From the NCBI GenBank assembly GCA_038239005.1, contig JBBSFE010000018.1, positions 4,628 through 68,627 on the forward strand: DNA of 64,000 nucleotides, read 5' to 3'. The notes below the pieces were generated by a model. The model ran no database searches. It was not told the DNA's origin and saw only the letters and a list, made by a program, of their open reading frames with translations. This document shows positions 43,326 through 54,330 of the stretch, in pieces. Made by a program: the position numbers and the translations under genes. The stretch comes from DASXHD01 sp038239005 (GTDB lineage Bacteria > Myxococcota_A > Polyangia > Polyangiales > Polyangiaceae). Each line of letters opens with the position of its first letter. The first letter of the stretch is position 1.

Positions 43326-44275
43326 GCCTTTTCGGTCAAGGGCGGCTCGTCGGAGGGTGCCGCGACGACGCGATTGCGCCCGCCGCGCTTGGCGGCGTAA
43401 AGGCGTTGGTCGGCGATGGCGAGGAGCGAGCGCACGTCTTTGCGATCGCCGCAGCACGTCATCGAGGAGACGCCCATGCTCGCGGACACCTCGATGTTCT
43501 TCGCCTCGAACACGACGGGCGCTCCGTCGATGGTCTTCCGAAGACGCTCGGCAAGCTGCGCCGCTTGCACGAGTGGCACGTCGCGCGCGACGACGACGAA
43601 CTCTTCGCCGCCATAACGCCCGACGACGTCTTCGGTGCGAATCGCGTGTGCGAGGCGCGCGGCAACTTCGCGAATGACCGCATCGCCGGCGAGGTGGCCG
43701 TATTGGTCGTTGATGGCTTTGAAGTTGTCGACGTCGAGCAGCACGATCGAAAGCGCTGCAACGTGACGCGTCGCGAAAGCGCACTCGGCTTGGAGGCGTT
43801 CTTCGAGCGCCTTGCGATTCAAGACGCCGGTGAGCCCATCGTGCATGGCGGCGTCGTACACACGCGCGAGCGCGTTTTCTTCCTCCTCGGTTACGAACGC
43901 GAATCGCATGCTGACCGTACCGCCCAAAAGAATGCGGGTTCCTTCGTCCATCACGGAATATTTTTCCAAGCGCACGCCGTTCACGAAGGTGCCATTGGTG
44001 GAGCCTTCATCGCTGATCGTCCATTGTCCGTTCGCAAAGGCGATTCTCGCGTGCACCCGCGATAAGCGGGCGTCTCCCAGCGATATGGTGCAGTCATCGG
44101 CGCGCCCGATGGTGTTGGGCAGGGTCGACGACAGCGCGACGACTCGACCGGCCTCCGACCCCGATTGGATGGTCAGCACGGCACGCGTCGCTTTCACCGG
44201 GGGCGGATTACTCGAGCCCCCGCCGAACGTTTTCATCGTGCGGAGCGCACGCCGGCGATCATCCTCTTCTGCCAT
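43322..44275 (-). CDS. FHA-GGDEF diguanylate cyclase
   Basis: 317 residues from the ATG at 44275 (ATG 44314 adds 13). FHA domain about 20-110 (NTIGRADDCTISLGDARLSR, STNGTFVNG), then a GGDEF domain about 145-305 with the active motif GGEEF and the metal-binding DVDNFKAIND. It should make cyclic-di-GMP from GTP, with the FHA part sensing phosphothreonine, linking it to the Ser/Thr kinases. A classical inhibitory RxxD site is not evident before GGEEF. It is divergent from the kinase-TPR gene. Confidence 0.92.
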   Translation of the reverse strand: MAEEDDRRRALRTMKTFGGGSSNPPPVKATRAVLTIQSGSEAGRVVALSSTLPNTIGRADDCTISLGDARLSRVHARIAFANGQWTISDEGSTNGTFVNGVRLEKYSVMDEGTRILLGGTVSMRFAFVTEEEENALARVYDAAMHDGLTGVLNRKALEERLQAECAFATRHVAALSIVLLDVDNFKAINDQYGHLAGDAVIREVAARLAHAIRTEDVVGRYGGEEFVVVARDVPLVQAAQLAERLRKTIDGAPVVFEAKNIEVSASMGVSSMTCCGDRKDVRSLLAIADQRLYAAKRGGRNRVVAAPSDEPPLTEKA

Positions 44276-44341
44276 GCACGCCGCGTCTAAGAGTATCACG
44301 CCTTCGGTGTCCATCCCCTGTACTATCGAGGCGCTCTTCTC

Positions 44342-47071
44342 ATGTTGAATCGGGGCGACAAGCTCGCGCATTACACGATCGAGTCGCTCCTGGGTTCCGG
44401 CGGGATGGGAGCGGTGTACCTCGCGGTCGACTCGCGTCTACATCGTCGCGTCGCGCTCAAAGTCATTTTGGACTCGGACAAACCCGAGGAGCTCACCGAG
44501 CAAGCGGCGCGACTCTTGCGTGAAGCGCGGTCGGCCGCGTCGCTCACGCACCCGAACGTGGTCGCCGTGTTCGACGTCGGCGAGATCGACGGGCGCGTGT
44601 ACCTCGCGATGGAGTACGTCGTCGGCAAAACCGTCCGCGACTTGATGCGCGATCAGGACATCTCGTGGCAGCGTCGTCTTCGCTGGCTCGTCGAGTGTGC
44701 ACGCGCGCTTGCTGCTGCACATCGTGATGGCCTCGTTCACCGAGACATCAAACCCGAGAACGTGATGGTCCGCGACGACGGGCTCGTGAAGGTTCTCGAC
44801 TTCGGCATCGCACGCCGCACGACCGCTCCCGTCGACCCAACCGGAAAAACGGAGCACGCACGCATCGCGACGCTCACCGGCAAGGGTCTCATCACGGGCA
44901 CGCCGATGTACATGGCGCCCGAGCAGCTCAAAGGCGGCGACCCAGACACGCGCACCGATCAGTTTTCGTGGGGGGTGATGAGCTACGAAGTGCTCGCAGG
45001 CGAGCGGCCGTGGCCCGAGAAGAGCGATTTGCTCGCGTCGGTCGCTACGATCCTCACGGAAGATCCGAAATCGCTGCGCAAGCATGCGCCGGAAATTCCG
45101 CCAGCCGTCGAAGCTGCGATCGCACGAACGCTCGCGCGCAATCCGGACGATCGCTTCGAGTCGATGGATGAAATCGCCGAGATGCTCGAGCCGCTCGCGG
45201 TGCGAAGTGGGCCCGCGCTCGAGTCATCGGGCCGCTCGACGGCGCGCGCCGGTCGCGCATCGGGCCGCGAGCTCCCGCGCGACGACGGGAAAAAAGAAAT
45301 CGAGACGGGCGCCAAGTCGACGAAGCAGGTGATGGTGACGGCGAAGTCGCCCGAACATCCGCTCGCGCCACCACCTCAAGTCAAACGCGAGCGCCGCCGC
45401 TGGCCGTTCCTCGCGGGCGCCGCCGTTGCGCTCGTCGCATCAGGTGTATATTACAAGTATTATCGGAAGCCGCCGACGATTGGGGTTCCGATCAACGGGA
45501 CGTCGAGCGTGCCGAGCACGGTGACCTCGGTGGGCACGCCGCCCATCACGGAAAATGCCGAGGCACTCGCTGCCTTTCAAGAAGGTGTGCAGCAATGGCG
45601 CGATGGCTCTGCGCGTCGCAGTCGAGCGAGCCTCGAACGCGCCGCCGCCCTCGACCCGGGGTTCGCCGCAGCGCATCTCGAGATCGCGGTGCAAATGCTC
45701 ATCGCTCACGATCCGCCGTCGAGCGCGCAAGAGCGGTATCAGAAGGCGTATTCGCATCGTGACCGCCTCTCGCCGCGTGATCGCGCCGTGCTCACCGCGA
45801 TCGACCCGCTCGTGCGCCCCTCGGCGGATCTCGCGGCCGCGGAGGCGAAGCTCGAGGTAGGTGCTTCGCAATTCAAGAAGGAGCCCGTGTTCGAGCTCTT
45901 GCTCGGGTATGCGCGCGAGTCGCGGCAGGACTACGAGCAAGCGCGCACCGACTACGAGCGCGCGGTGCTCCGCGACGGCGCATTCATGCCAGCGCTTCTC
46001 GCGAAGGGTCACGCGCTCTTCATGCTCGGCAACACGGAGATGGCGCTCGACTCGTACGGCAAATGCGTGAAGGCGTCGTCGGCGGCGGCCATTTGTCTCG
46101 AGCAGCGGATCTTGCTGCAGCGTGATCGCGGCGATTGCGACGCGATGGAGCAAGACGCACGCTCGTGGCAAAGCGTCGAGCCCGACGCGCCCGAGCCGAG
46201 CTACTACGTTGCCGCGGCGCTCATGGCGCGCGGCGCGCCGATTCAAAGCGTCGAGATCGCGCTTCGTCACCAGTGGGATGCCATGCCCAAAGACGAACGC
46301 GGCGCAGGTGAAGCCGAAGACCGCGCCAACCTCGCGCTCGCTCAAGGCGATTTCCCCGGCGCCGAACGCGCGACGCTCGATTGGGACGTCGCACGCGTGA
46401 AACAAGAAGTGCTCCTCCATTCGGGCCCGCAGCAGCAGCTCGCGTTCATCGCGTACGAAACGGGCGACGTGCAAAAAGCCGCCCGCATCGCCGACGCATT
46501 TTTGAAAATCATCCCAGCGCTCACGCCAAGCCCGATGCGCAGCGACCCAACGACGTGGACGCTCGAGTACATGTTCCGCACCGGCCGCATCTCGAAGGGC
46601 GACCTCGAAGAGAAGCGCAAGTCATGGCTCAAGGAACGCGAAGCGAATCGCACGCAGCAAGAGAACCAACGCCTCGCGCCGTTCCGCTGGGCGCAGCTCT
46701 ATGCAGGCTTCGCCGAAAACATCGATGAGGCGCGTGAAGCGCTCACCGCACTCCCCGACTTCTTGCCGCTCCCGCCCGACTCGCGTCGCCCGGCCGCATT
46801 CGACGCCGAGCTCGGCAAGACGTACGCGCTCGCCGGCAAGTTCGACGAAGCGTTGCCACCGCTCCGCAAAGTCACGAGCGAATGCATCACGCTCGGCTCG
46901 CCGATCCCGCAAACGCGCAGCTTCTATTTCCTAGGCATGGCGCTCGAAGGCAAAGGCGACGTCGAAGGCGCACGCAAGGCGTACCAAACCGTGGTCGACC
47001 GCTGGGGCAGCGCCAAACCGAAGAGCCGCACCGCCGAAGAGGCGAGGAAGCGCCTCAAAGTTCTGGAGTGA
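44342..47071 (+). CDS. Ser/Thr kinase with single membrane helix and TPR-rich C-terminus
   Basis: 909 residues. Active-looking kinase domain about 11-290: Gly loop GSGGMGAVY, K40, HRDIKPEN (133-140), DFG (153-155), GTPMYMAPEQL. A Lys/Pro-rich stretch leads to one membrane helix (about 352-370). The outside part (about 390-900) is a TPR superhelix with repeated Ala/Leu helix pairs (EALAAFQEGVQQWRDGSARR, AYETGDVQKAARIADAFL, GDVEGARKAYQTV). This is the common architecture of myxobacterial sensor kinases. The gene ends head-to-head with the tiny lipoprotein (stops abut at 47069-47074). Confidence 0.92.
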   Translation: MLNRGDKLAHYTIESLLGSGGMGAVYLAVDSRLHRRVALKVILDSDKPEELTEQAARLLREARSAASLTHPNVVAVFDVGEIDGRVYLAMEYVVGKTVRDLMRDQDISWQRRLRWLVECARALAAAHRDGLVHRDIKPENVMVRDDGLVKVLDFGIARRTTAPVDPTGKTEHARIATLTGKGLITGTPMYMAPEQLKGGDPDTRTDQFSWGVMSYEVLAGERPWPEKSDLLASVATILTEDPKSLRKHAPEIPPAVEAAIARTLARNPDDRFESMDEIAEMLEPLAVRSGPALESSGRSTARAGRASGRELPRDDGKKEIETGAKSTKQVMVTAKSPEHPLAPPPQVKRERRRWPFLAGAAVALVASGVYYKYYRKPPTIGVPINGTSSVPSTVTSVGTPPITENAEALAAFQEGVQQWRDGSARRSRASLERAAALDPGFAAAHLEIAVQMLIAHDPPSSAQERYQKAYSHRDRLSPRDRAVLTAIDPLVRPSADLAAAEAKLEVGASQFKKEPVFELLLGYARESRQDYEQARTDYERAVLRDGAFMPALLAKGHALFMLGNTEMALDSYGKCVKASSAAAICLEQRILLQRDRGDCDAMEQDARSWQSVEPDAPEPSYYVAAALMARGAPIQSVEIALRHQWDAMPKDERGAGEAEDRANLALAQGDFPGAERATLDWDVARVKQEVLLHSGPQQQLAFIAYETGDVQKAARIADAFLKIIPALTPSPMRSDPTTWTLEYMFRTGRISKGDLEEKRKSWLKEREANRTQQENQRLAPFRWAQLYAGFAENIDEAREALTALPDFLPLPPDSRRPAAFDAELGKTYALAGKFDEALPPLRKVTSECITLGSPIPQTRSFYFLGMALEGKGDVEGARKAYQTVVDRWGSAKPKSRTAEEARKRLKVLE
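45445..45459 (+). repeat. AT-rich 15-mer, copy 2
   Basis: TGTATATTACAAGTA, inside the kinase gene at the end of its membrane-helix codons (encodes part of VYYKYY). One difference from copy 1 and one from copy 3. Confidence 0.4.
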
Positions 47072-47191
47072 TCAGCGGTGGTGGCGATGCACGTCGACTT
47101 CGACGACGGTGTGCCGCGTCCTTCCGCTAAAGGAGCAGCCGGTGACGGCGACGAGGAGGAGCGCAAACACGAGCTTCGCTTTCGTACTCAT
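47072..47191 (-). CDS. 39-residue lipoprotein with His-rich tail
   Basis: 39 residues. Signal peptide MSTKAKLVFALLLVAVTGC with a good lipobox, followed by a short mature peptide ending in EVDVHRHHR, which could bind metal. A strong ribosome site (GGGGA) lies 6 bases upstream of the ATG at 47191. Small lipoproteins of this size are easily missed by gene finders. Its stop abuts that of the kinase gene (TGATCA, 47069-47074). Function unknown. Confidence 0.72.
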   Translation of the reverse strand: MSTKAKLVFALLLVAVTGCSFSGRTRHTVVEVDVHRHHR

Positions 47192-47268
47192 GACGTTCCC
47201 CAAAGCAGCGCGCGTGCCAATGATGTGACCGTGCGTATTTCTCGGGTTTGCTCGTCGGCACGACTCAC

Positions 47269-48951
47269 ATGCCACGTGACACTTTGGGCGCGCGCGTCCC
47301 GATGGCTCAGCCGACGCATCCGAACGGTCCCGTTTGGTGGCAAGATACGTCGGAGGGCCGTGATGCGATGGATCTAGCGCGCGCGTTTCCGGGGTTTGAT
47401 CCCGACCGCATCGTGTTTCGAGAAGATGGGCTGCTCGTCGTCGACAAACCGGCGGGGGTGTCGTCGCAATCGGCGGACCCGGAGGTGTCCGATGATTTGC
47501 CCGCGCGGCTACGCGGGCTCACCGAATATCTCGGAACCCATCAGCGCCTCGACGCCGAGACGTCTGGGCTCGTCGTGTTCACGACGGAGCGTGAAGCGAA
47601 TGCCGTCATTGCCGAGCAGCTCGAGAAGCGGCTCGCGAAGAAGACGTACATCGCGTGCGTGACGGGGTGGCGTCATCGCGGCGAGCTCGTCATGCGCGAC
47701 GCGATCGACGGGAAAAATGCCGTGACGCGCGCGCGTGCGATCGAGCGGCGTGAAGATCGCGCGCTGCTCGAGATCGATCTCGAGACGGGTCGAACGCACC
47801 AAGCGCGCATTCACCTGTCTCGTGCGGGCTCGCCGGTCGCGGGCGATGCGCTCTATGGAGGAGCGCCGGCCCCGCGACTCATGCTCCACGCCGCGGGTCT
47901 CGAAATTCGCTCCCCACGCGGGAGGACCCTGCGGTTGCGCGCGCCGCTCCCGCCCGAGATGCGCGCGTGGATCGAAGCGCCCGATCGAAATGTCTTCACG
48001 GATGATGCCGCGCTCCACGGTGCGCTCGCGCGCGCGTTCGAGCGACGCTGGGGTTTGCTCCGCGCGATGCCCGAAGCGCGCACGACGACGGTGATGCGGC
48101 TCGCGCACGAAGACGGCGATGCGCTGCCCGGCCTCGCGATCGACTATTACGCCGGGCACGCCGTCGCGATTTTCTCGGGTGATGCGGCGCTTGCCGAGCG
48201 CGATCGCATCGTCAGCGCGATCGCATCGTTCGGCTTCGACTCGGTAATCCCCAAGCTGCGACCGAAGCACTCCGGCGGCCCGCGCGAATCGGCACCGCAT
48301 GCGTCCGCGCCGCCCCTTGTCGTGCACGAAGAGGGGGCGCCCTTTTTCGTGCGCCTCGACGAAGGCCTCGCCACCGGTCTCTACGCCGACCAACGAAAGA
48401 ACCGCCGTCGCGTGCGCGCTGCGTCATCGGGCAAGCGCGTGCTCAACTTGTTTTCGTACACGTGCGCGTTCAGCGTCGTCGCGGCGCTCGGCGGCGCAAC
48501 GCGAACCGTGAGCGTCGATGCATCGGCCGTATCGCTCGAACGCGGTCGCGAGAACATGATCGGCGCGGGCATCGATCCGAACGCGCACGACTTCGTCGTG
48601 ATGGACGCCGCCGCGTACCTCGAGCGCACCGCACGAAAAGGGGAGACGTTCGATCTCGTCATTCTCGACCCTCCGAGCTTTGGAACGTCGGGCAAAAAAA
48701 CGTTTTCGATCGCATCCGATCTCACCAAGCTCTGCGCGCTCGCCATGAGCGTTCTCTCGCCCCGCGGCGAAATGCTCGCGTCTATCAACCACCGAAAAAC
48801 GTCGCAATCGCAGTTTCGTCACGCTGTCGCCCGGGCGGCCGAGTCGGCGAAACGCAGCCTAAAACCGCGGGATATCGCGCCGCCGCTCGATTTCCCCGCT
48901 GCGATCGGCGGCGAGCCCCACCTCAAAGCCGTGTGGGTTTCGCAAGTGTAA
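47269..48951 (+). CDS. Fusion of RluA-type pseudouridine synthase and RlmI-like rRNA methyltransferase
   Basis: About 560 residues. N-terminal part (about 35-235): RluA family with the catalytic motif HQRLDAETSG (Asp in HRLD) and TGRTHQARIHL, VAGDALYGG. C-terminal part (about 320-555): class I methyltransferase with GLYADQRKNRR, LNLFSYTCAFSVVA and the target-base motif DPPSFG, as in RlmI/RlmK cytosine-C5 or similar 23S rRNA enzymes. Both activities would modify ribosomal RNA, so fusion may link them to one site. Start uncertain: TTG 47248, ATG 47269 or ATG 47302. Confidence 0.86.
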   Translation: MPRDTLGARVPMAQPTHPNGPVWWQDTSEGRDAMDLARAFPGFDPDRIVFREDGLLVVDKPAGVSSQSADPEVSDDLPARLRGLTEYLGTHQRLDAETSGLVVFTTEREANAVIAEQLEKRLAKKTYIACVTGWRHRGELVMRDAIDGKNAVTRARAIERREDRALLEIDLETGRTHQARIHLSRAGSPVAGDALYGGAPAPRLMLHAAGLEIRSPRGRTLRLRAPLPPEMRAWIEAPDRNVFTDDAALHGALARAFERRWGLLRAMPEARTTTVMRLAHEDGDALPGLAIDYYAGHAVAIFSGDAALAERDRIVSAIASFGFDSVIPKLRPKHSGGPRESAPHASAPPLVVHEEGAPFFVRLDEGLATGLYADQRKNRRRVRAASSGKRVLNLFSYTCAFSVVAALGGATRTVSVDASAVSLERGRENMIGAGIDPNAHDFVVMDAAAYLERTARKGETFDLVILDPPSFGTSGKKTFSIASDLTKLCALAMSVLSPRGEMLASINHRKTSQSQFRHAVARAAESAKRSLKPRDIAPPLDFPAAIGGEPHLKAVWVSQV

Positions 48952-48996
48952 GGTCGCGCCAGCCCGCGCGTTCTCCATTCACTCAGGAGGACGCAC

Positions 48997-49956
48997 ATGG
49001 GCATTCGAATTGAGCGTGCCGACGGCACGCGAACTGACTCTTGCTGGGAAGTGCGGCGTCGCCGCATGTTCCCAATTGTCATCGGCGCTGTTTTCACGAC
49101 CTTGGTCATCTCCGGATGCGGAGGCTCCGCCGAATACGCAGCCAAGTCGACCTACGCCGGTTCCGGCGGTAGCGGCGCCAGCTACGTGACGGCCGATGCT
49201 CCCGCGGCGATGGAGTCGCAGTCCTACACACGCGGCGGCGGCACGAGCGCCAACGACACGCGCCACGAAGCGGTCAACCCGACGACGCCGACCGAGCGCC
49301 CCGGCCTCGGCACTGGATGGGGCGAGTCACGCACGTCGCACGTGCACGAAGTCGCGTTCGAGCGCGATGGCAGCTCACCGTTCGCGAGCGGCACCCTTCA
49401 CTACAACGACGTTCACGGCGTCGAAGCGCTCGCCTCGTATCACCAAGCCGTCGCCGGTGGTTTCTTCCACGACGTCGCCGAAGCGGGTGGCGCGATCACG
49501 GTTTCGATCGTCGGCCAGAACGGCTCCGCGCTCGACGCGCTCAAGATGGGCGATCGCACGTACGTCATCGGCCACGAAGGCGAGCGCTACTCGATCGTTC
49601 TCACGAACCACACCAACCATCGCTTCGAATCGATCGCAACGGTCGATGGCCTCGACGTCGTCAACGGCCGTCCGGCCTCGATCGACAATCGCGGTTACAT
49701 CCTCGCACCGTTCGCGCGCCTCGAGATCGACGGCTTCCGCCAGACGAGCGATGCCGTCGCAGCCTTCCGCTTCTCGCGCGTGTCCGAATCGTACGCCGCC
49801 CAAACCAGCGGTGACCGCAACGTCGGCGTCATCGGCGTCGCATTCTTTGCCGAGCGGGGCGACTCGTTCAGCCCCTGGTCGTTCGACGAGCTCCGCGCGC
49901 GCGACACGGCGAATCCGTTCCCCGTCGACGCTCGTTTCGCCCGCCCGCCGCACTGA
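48997..49956 (+). CDS. Secreted lipoprotein, unknown family
   Basis: 319 residues. An unusual 23-residue Arg-rich N-region (MGIRIERADGTRTDSCWEV) precedes the hydrophobic core and lipobox VISGC. The mature part has a Gly/Ser-rich linker, then a compact domain (about 110-310) with HEVAFERDGSSPFASGTLHY, IVLTNHTNHRFES and ARLEIDGFRQTS, probably all beta. AGGAGG lies right before the ATG at 48997, the best ribosome site in this part. It is unlike its neighbours and has no obvious partner. Confidence 0.82.
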   Translation: MGIRIERADGTRTDSCWEVRRRRMFPIVIGAVFTTLVISGCGGSAEYAAKSTYAGSGGSGASYVTADAPAAMESQSYTRGGGTSANDTRHEAVNPTTPTERPGLGTGWGESRTSHVHEVAFERDGSSPFASGTLHYNDVHGVEALASYHQAVAGGFFHDVAEAGGAITVSIVGQNGSALDALKMGDRTYVIGHEGERYSIVLTNHTNHRFESIATVDGLDVVNGRPASIDNRGYILAPFARLEIDGFRQTSDAVAAFRFSRVSESYAAQTSGDRNVGVIGVAFFAERGDSFSPWSFDELRARDTANPFPVDARFARPPH

Positions 49957-49973
49957 GCTGATATGCTCTCGAG

Positions 49974-50909
49974 GTGCGCTACGCCGCCCTCCTCGTGATC
50001 CCCGCAGCGTTCGCATGGGCGTGTGGCGGGGACGATTCGACCGTGCCCGACGCATCCCCCGATGTCACCGTCGACAACGAGGTGCCCGACGTCGTGGATG
50101 CGGCGGTCGATGTGTATGTCGATGCGCCGCCCGAACGCGCGATCTGGGTTTCCACGACGACGACGCTCTTCAAGTTCGATCCCGTGACGCGCGTGCTCAC
50201 GCGCGTCGCTGATTTCGATTGCTCCGATGAGCCCATGATCGATCTCGCGATGAACGCGAAAGAAGAGCTCTTCGGCATCACGAGCGAATCGGTGATGCGC
50301 ATCGACAAGACCACCGGCGTCTGCACGCCCATCGCTCGCGGCGCGCTCAACTTGCCGTACGCCACGGGTTTCGTTCCCGCCGAAAATCTCGAGGCCGGCG
50401 TCGAGACTTGGTTCGGTTACAAATACGCGACCTACAGCAGCATCGATCCCGATTCGGGCGCGCTCACGTTCGCGGGTGCGCTCGGCGGAAAAGCCGGAAA
50501 CTTCCAAGCCTCCGGCGACATGGTCTCGCTTTCCGGCGGCAAGACGTACCTCACCGGTTTCGATTTCGATCCGCAAGCCGGCGACGGCATCCTCGAGCTC
50601 GATCCAGCGACGGGCGCGTCCACCGTTCTCGACGGCGTCACCGGCATCACGTCGCTTGCCGGACTCGCGCAGTGGCAGGGCATTCTCTACGCCTTCTCGG
50701 AGACCGGCAGCATCTTCCGCGTGAAGATCATCGCGGAAGCCGGCGTCACGGTTCAACCGCTCGGCATCATCTACGACTTCGGCGACGCCGGCTCAGACGC
50801 CGACGCAGACCCATCCGACGCCGCTTCCGACGCACCCATCGAAGCCGCGCCGCCGCTCAAGCTCTCGTTCCGGGGCGCCGCCGTCACGACGCGCGCGCCC
50901 ACGCAGTAG
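49974..50909 (+). CDS. Secreted lipoprotein with repeated short beta-propeller-like strands
   Basis: 311 residues. Lipobox WACGG near residue 17, an Asp/Val/Pro linker (TVPDASPDVTVDNEVPDVVD) and repeats of the form (I)W-xxx-LxxFDPxTxxLTxVA that suggest a propeller (RAIWVSTTTTLFKFDPVT, SVMRIDKTTGVC, TYSSIDPDSGALT, DGILELDPATGAST). The GTG at 49974 is 17 bases after the previous stop, so the two genes may be co-transcribed. Typical for Myxococcota; role unknown. Confidence 0.82.
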   Translation: MRYAALLVIPAAFAWACGGDDSTVPDASPDVTVDNEVPDVVDAAVDVYVDAPPERAIWVSTTTTLFKFDPVTRVLTRVADFDCSDEPMIDLAMNAKEELFGITSESVMRIDKTTGVCTPIARGALNLPYATGFVPAENLEAGVETWFGYKYATYSSIDPDSGALTFAGALGGKAGNFQASGDMVSLSGGKTYLTGFDFDPQAGDGILELDPATGASTVLDGVTGITSLAGLAQWQGILYAFSETGSIFRVKIIAEAGVTVQPLGIIYDFGDAGSDADADPSDAASDAPIEAAPPLKLSFRGAAVTTRAPTQ

Positions 50910-50920
50910 AGCTCCTCTAC

Positions 50921-52231
50921 TTACTCCTTCAGATAAACCGACGCGCCCCATTGGTGCTCGTGGCCGGCGCCGTCTTTGCTGTCGAGGGCGTAGGGCACCC
51001 ACGTGCTGTTCGGTTTTTTGGCGAGCGTGATGGTGAGATCTGCGGTTTGCAAATTGTTCATCGTGGTCTTGTCGAGCGAGAGCGTGAGGTTATTGCTGCC
51101 CGCGCCGTAGTGGCTGCCCATGTCGACGACGCTGAGGGTCCAGTCGGCCATGGTGCCGTCGGCGAAACCTTGGACTTGGATCGTGGTGCTCTCGCCAACG
51201 GCGAGATAAATCGATTGCTTGCCAGTCTCGACGGCGGCGTTGAAATAAGGATGATCGCTCGGCGCGATGACGCACGGATCATGACCGGCAAGTGCGCTCA
51301 CGTTCGACCAGCCGCGCTGCACCGTGTACGGCGCGCCGCCGTCGTACGAGACGGTCGTCATGATGTCGAAAACGCCGCCCCACGGGTGGTCGCAGAGATC
51401 GCCGACTTCGTCGCCGTAGTAGTTCCACGAGATGTCCTGCATCACGAACCCGCGGAGCTTGCCCGGTTGCGCGTCGGTGGCGGCTTCGATGAGCTCGTGG
51501 CTCGCGGCCTGCGTGAGGAACGTCTCGCCGTAGTTGCATCGCGGCTCGACGGCGTATGACGTTTCTTGTGTGCCGGCGTCGCCGGGCATCGTGAGCGTTG
51601 CCGAGTAGTGGTACGCGCCGAACGAGTTACAGCTCTTGTCGCTGTCGAAGGTGATGTTGGTGCCGCTCGGGAAGAACAGCATGTAGATGGTTTGGTCGTC
51701 GGGCGCGGGGAGCGCGCCGCTCGTGACGTGCGATTGAATGAATGACACGACCGTCGAGCCTTTGCCGTCGTCGGTGTCGACGAGGTTCGCGGGCGCGGTT
51801 TCGCTCAGCACGACGTGACCGCCATTCGACCCAGGGCCGATGCACGGACCTTTCGGGAGCTCGCAGTATTCGGCGGTGGATGCCTTCCACCACGCCGTCG
51901 AGGTGATGGTGTCGTCGAAATCTTGAAGACGCGTGATGAGGTTCGAGTCGTCGCCCGCGAACGAGACGGTGACGATCTTTGCGGACGTGAGCAAGTGCCC
52001 GCCGAGGTAATCGACGGTCGGATTGCGTGCGTACGGAGGCTCGGGCGCAACCCAGTTGTCGACGGGAACGTCGAGCCCGACATCGACGACGCTGGCATCG
52101 CTCGCGTCCGCTGACGCTTCGATCGCGGCGTGATCGACGCTTGCGTCCTCACCGCCATCGCTCTGATCGCCACCGCCACCGCACGCGATTGCCGCACAGG
52201 GGAAGAGCACGAACCAATTCAGCGCGCGCAT
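50921..52231 (-). CDS. Secreted lipoprotein with HELIEAATD motif
   Basis: 436 residues. Signal and lipobox AIACG, Asp/Ser/Ala linker, then a globular domain of about 340 residues. The conspicuous SHELIEAATD (HExxE) resembles the metal-site segment of a family found in soil bacteria, but it lacks the HExxH of gluzincin peptidases and I cannot assign activity. C-terminus YLKE. ATG at 52231; divergent from the ABC-F gene, whose start is 39 bases away. Confidence 0.78.
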   Translation of the reverse strand: MRALNWFVLFPCAAIACGGGGDQSDGGEDASVDHAAIEASADASDASVVDVGLDVPVDNWVAPEPPYARNPTVDYLGGHLLTSAKIVTVSFAGDDSNLITRLQDFDDTITSTAWWKASTAEYCELPKGPCIGPGSNGGHVVLSETAPANLVDTDDGKGSTVVSFIQSHVTSGALPAPDDQTIYMLFFPSGTNITFDSDKSCNSFGAYHYSATLTMPGDAGTQETSYAVEPRCNYGETFLTQAASHELIEAATDAQPGKLRGFVMQDISWNYYGDEVGDLCDHPWGGVFDIMTTVSYDGGAPYTVQRGWSNVSALAGHDPCVIAPSDHPYFNAAVETGKQSIYLAVGESTTIQVQGFADGTMADWTLSVVDMGSHYGAGSNNLTLSLDKTTMNNLQTADLTITLAKKPNSTWVPYALDSKDGAGHEHQWGASVYLKE

Positions 52232-52270
52232 GAGCTGATTCTACGCCAATCCGTGATAGGAAAGCGCGCC

Positions 52271-53890
<1,620 letters not shown>

Positions 53891-53910
53891 ACGCCGCTCC
53901 TAAGCCGTGC

Positions 53911-54270
53911 TCAATCCGCTCCCGCGTCGGTCACGCAGGGTCCATAGCTCGAAGCTTTTGCGAGCGCGTATCCACCGGGGCCGCACTGCGCGACGGGCTT
54001 GTTGGTTCCGTCGCATTGACACACGTTCTCCGTGGACGCACCGGCGCATGCCGAGTCGTCGGAGCAAATGCCCGTCGTTGCGGCGCAGTCGCCCACCGCG
54101 AAGAAGCACGACCCACCACCTGGGCACGTTGCGCCGGGCGTCGTGCACGTCACTGGGGCTGCCTCCGCTGCCGCGTCGGTCGACGCATCGTTCTGCCCGA
54201 CGGGCGCGGTTGAACATGCGACGAGCGCCGCGAGTGTCAGGGTCGATGAAATCCTCAACGCTGCCGTCAT
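53911..54270 (-). CDS. Small Cys-rich lipoprotein
   Basis: 119 residues. Lipobox LVACS near residue 19, Ala/Asp-rich linker, then about 10 cysteines (CTTPGATCPGGGSCFFAVGDC and so on) in a pattern like other disulfide-rich lipoproteins here. Ends in DAGAD. It faces the GST gene divergently with 60 bases between the starts. No family recognised. Confidence 0.72.
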   Translation of the reverse strand: MTAALRISSTLTLAALVACSTAPVGQNDASTDAAAEAAPVTCTTPGATCPGGGSCFFAVGDCAATTGICSDDSACAGASTENVCQCDGTNKPVAQCGPGGYALAKASSYGPCVTDAGAD

Positions 54271-54330
54271 GCTTCGAGAGTGTACGGCCGTGTGTGGCGC
54301 CGGGCAACGCGGCGTGCTTCATTGCGGCCC

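Noticed and set aside
43322..44371. Extended diguanylate cyclase start at 44371
   Set aside because: It would overlap the divergent kinase start at 44342; the residues before 44275 show no domain.
50921..52231. Zinc metallopeptidase call from HELIE
   Set aside because: HELIEAATD is not HExxH and no other metal ligands can be placed.
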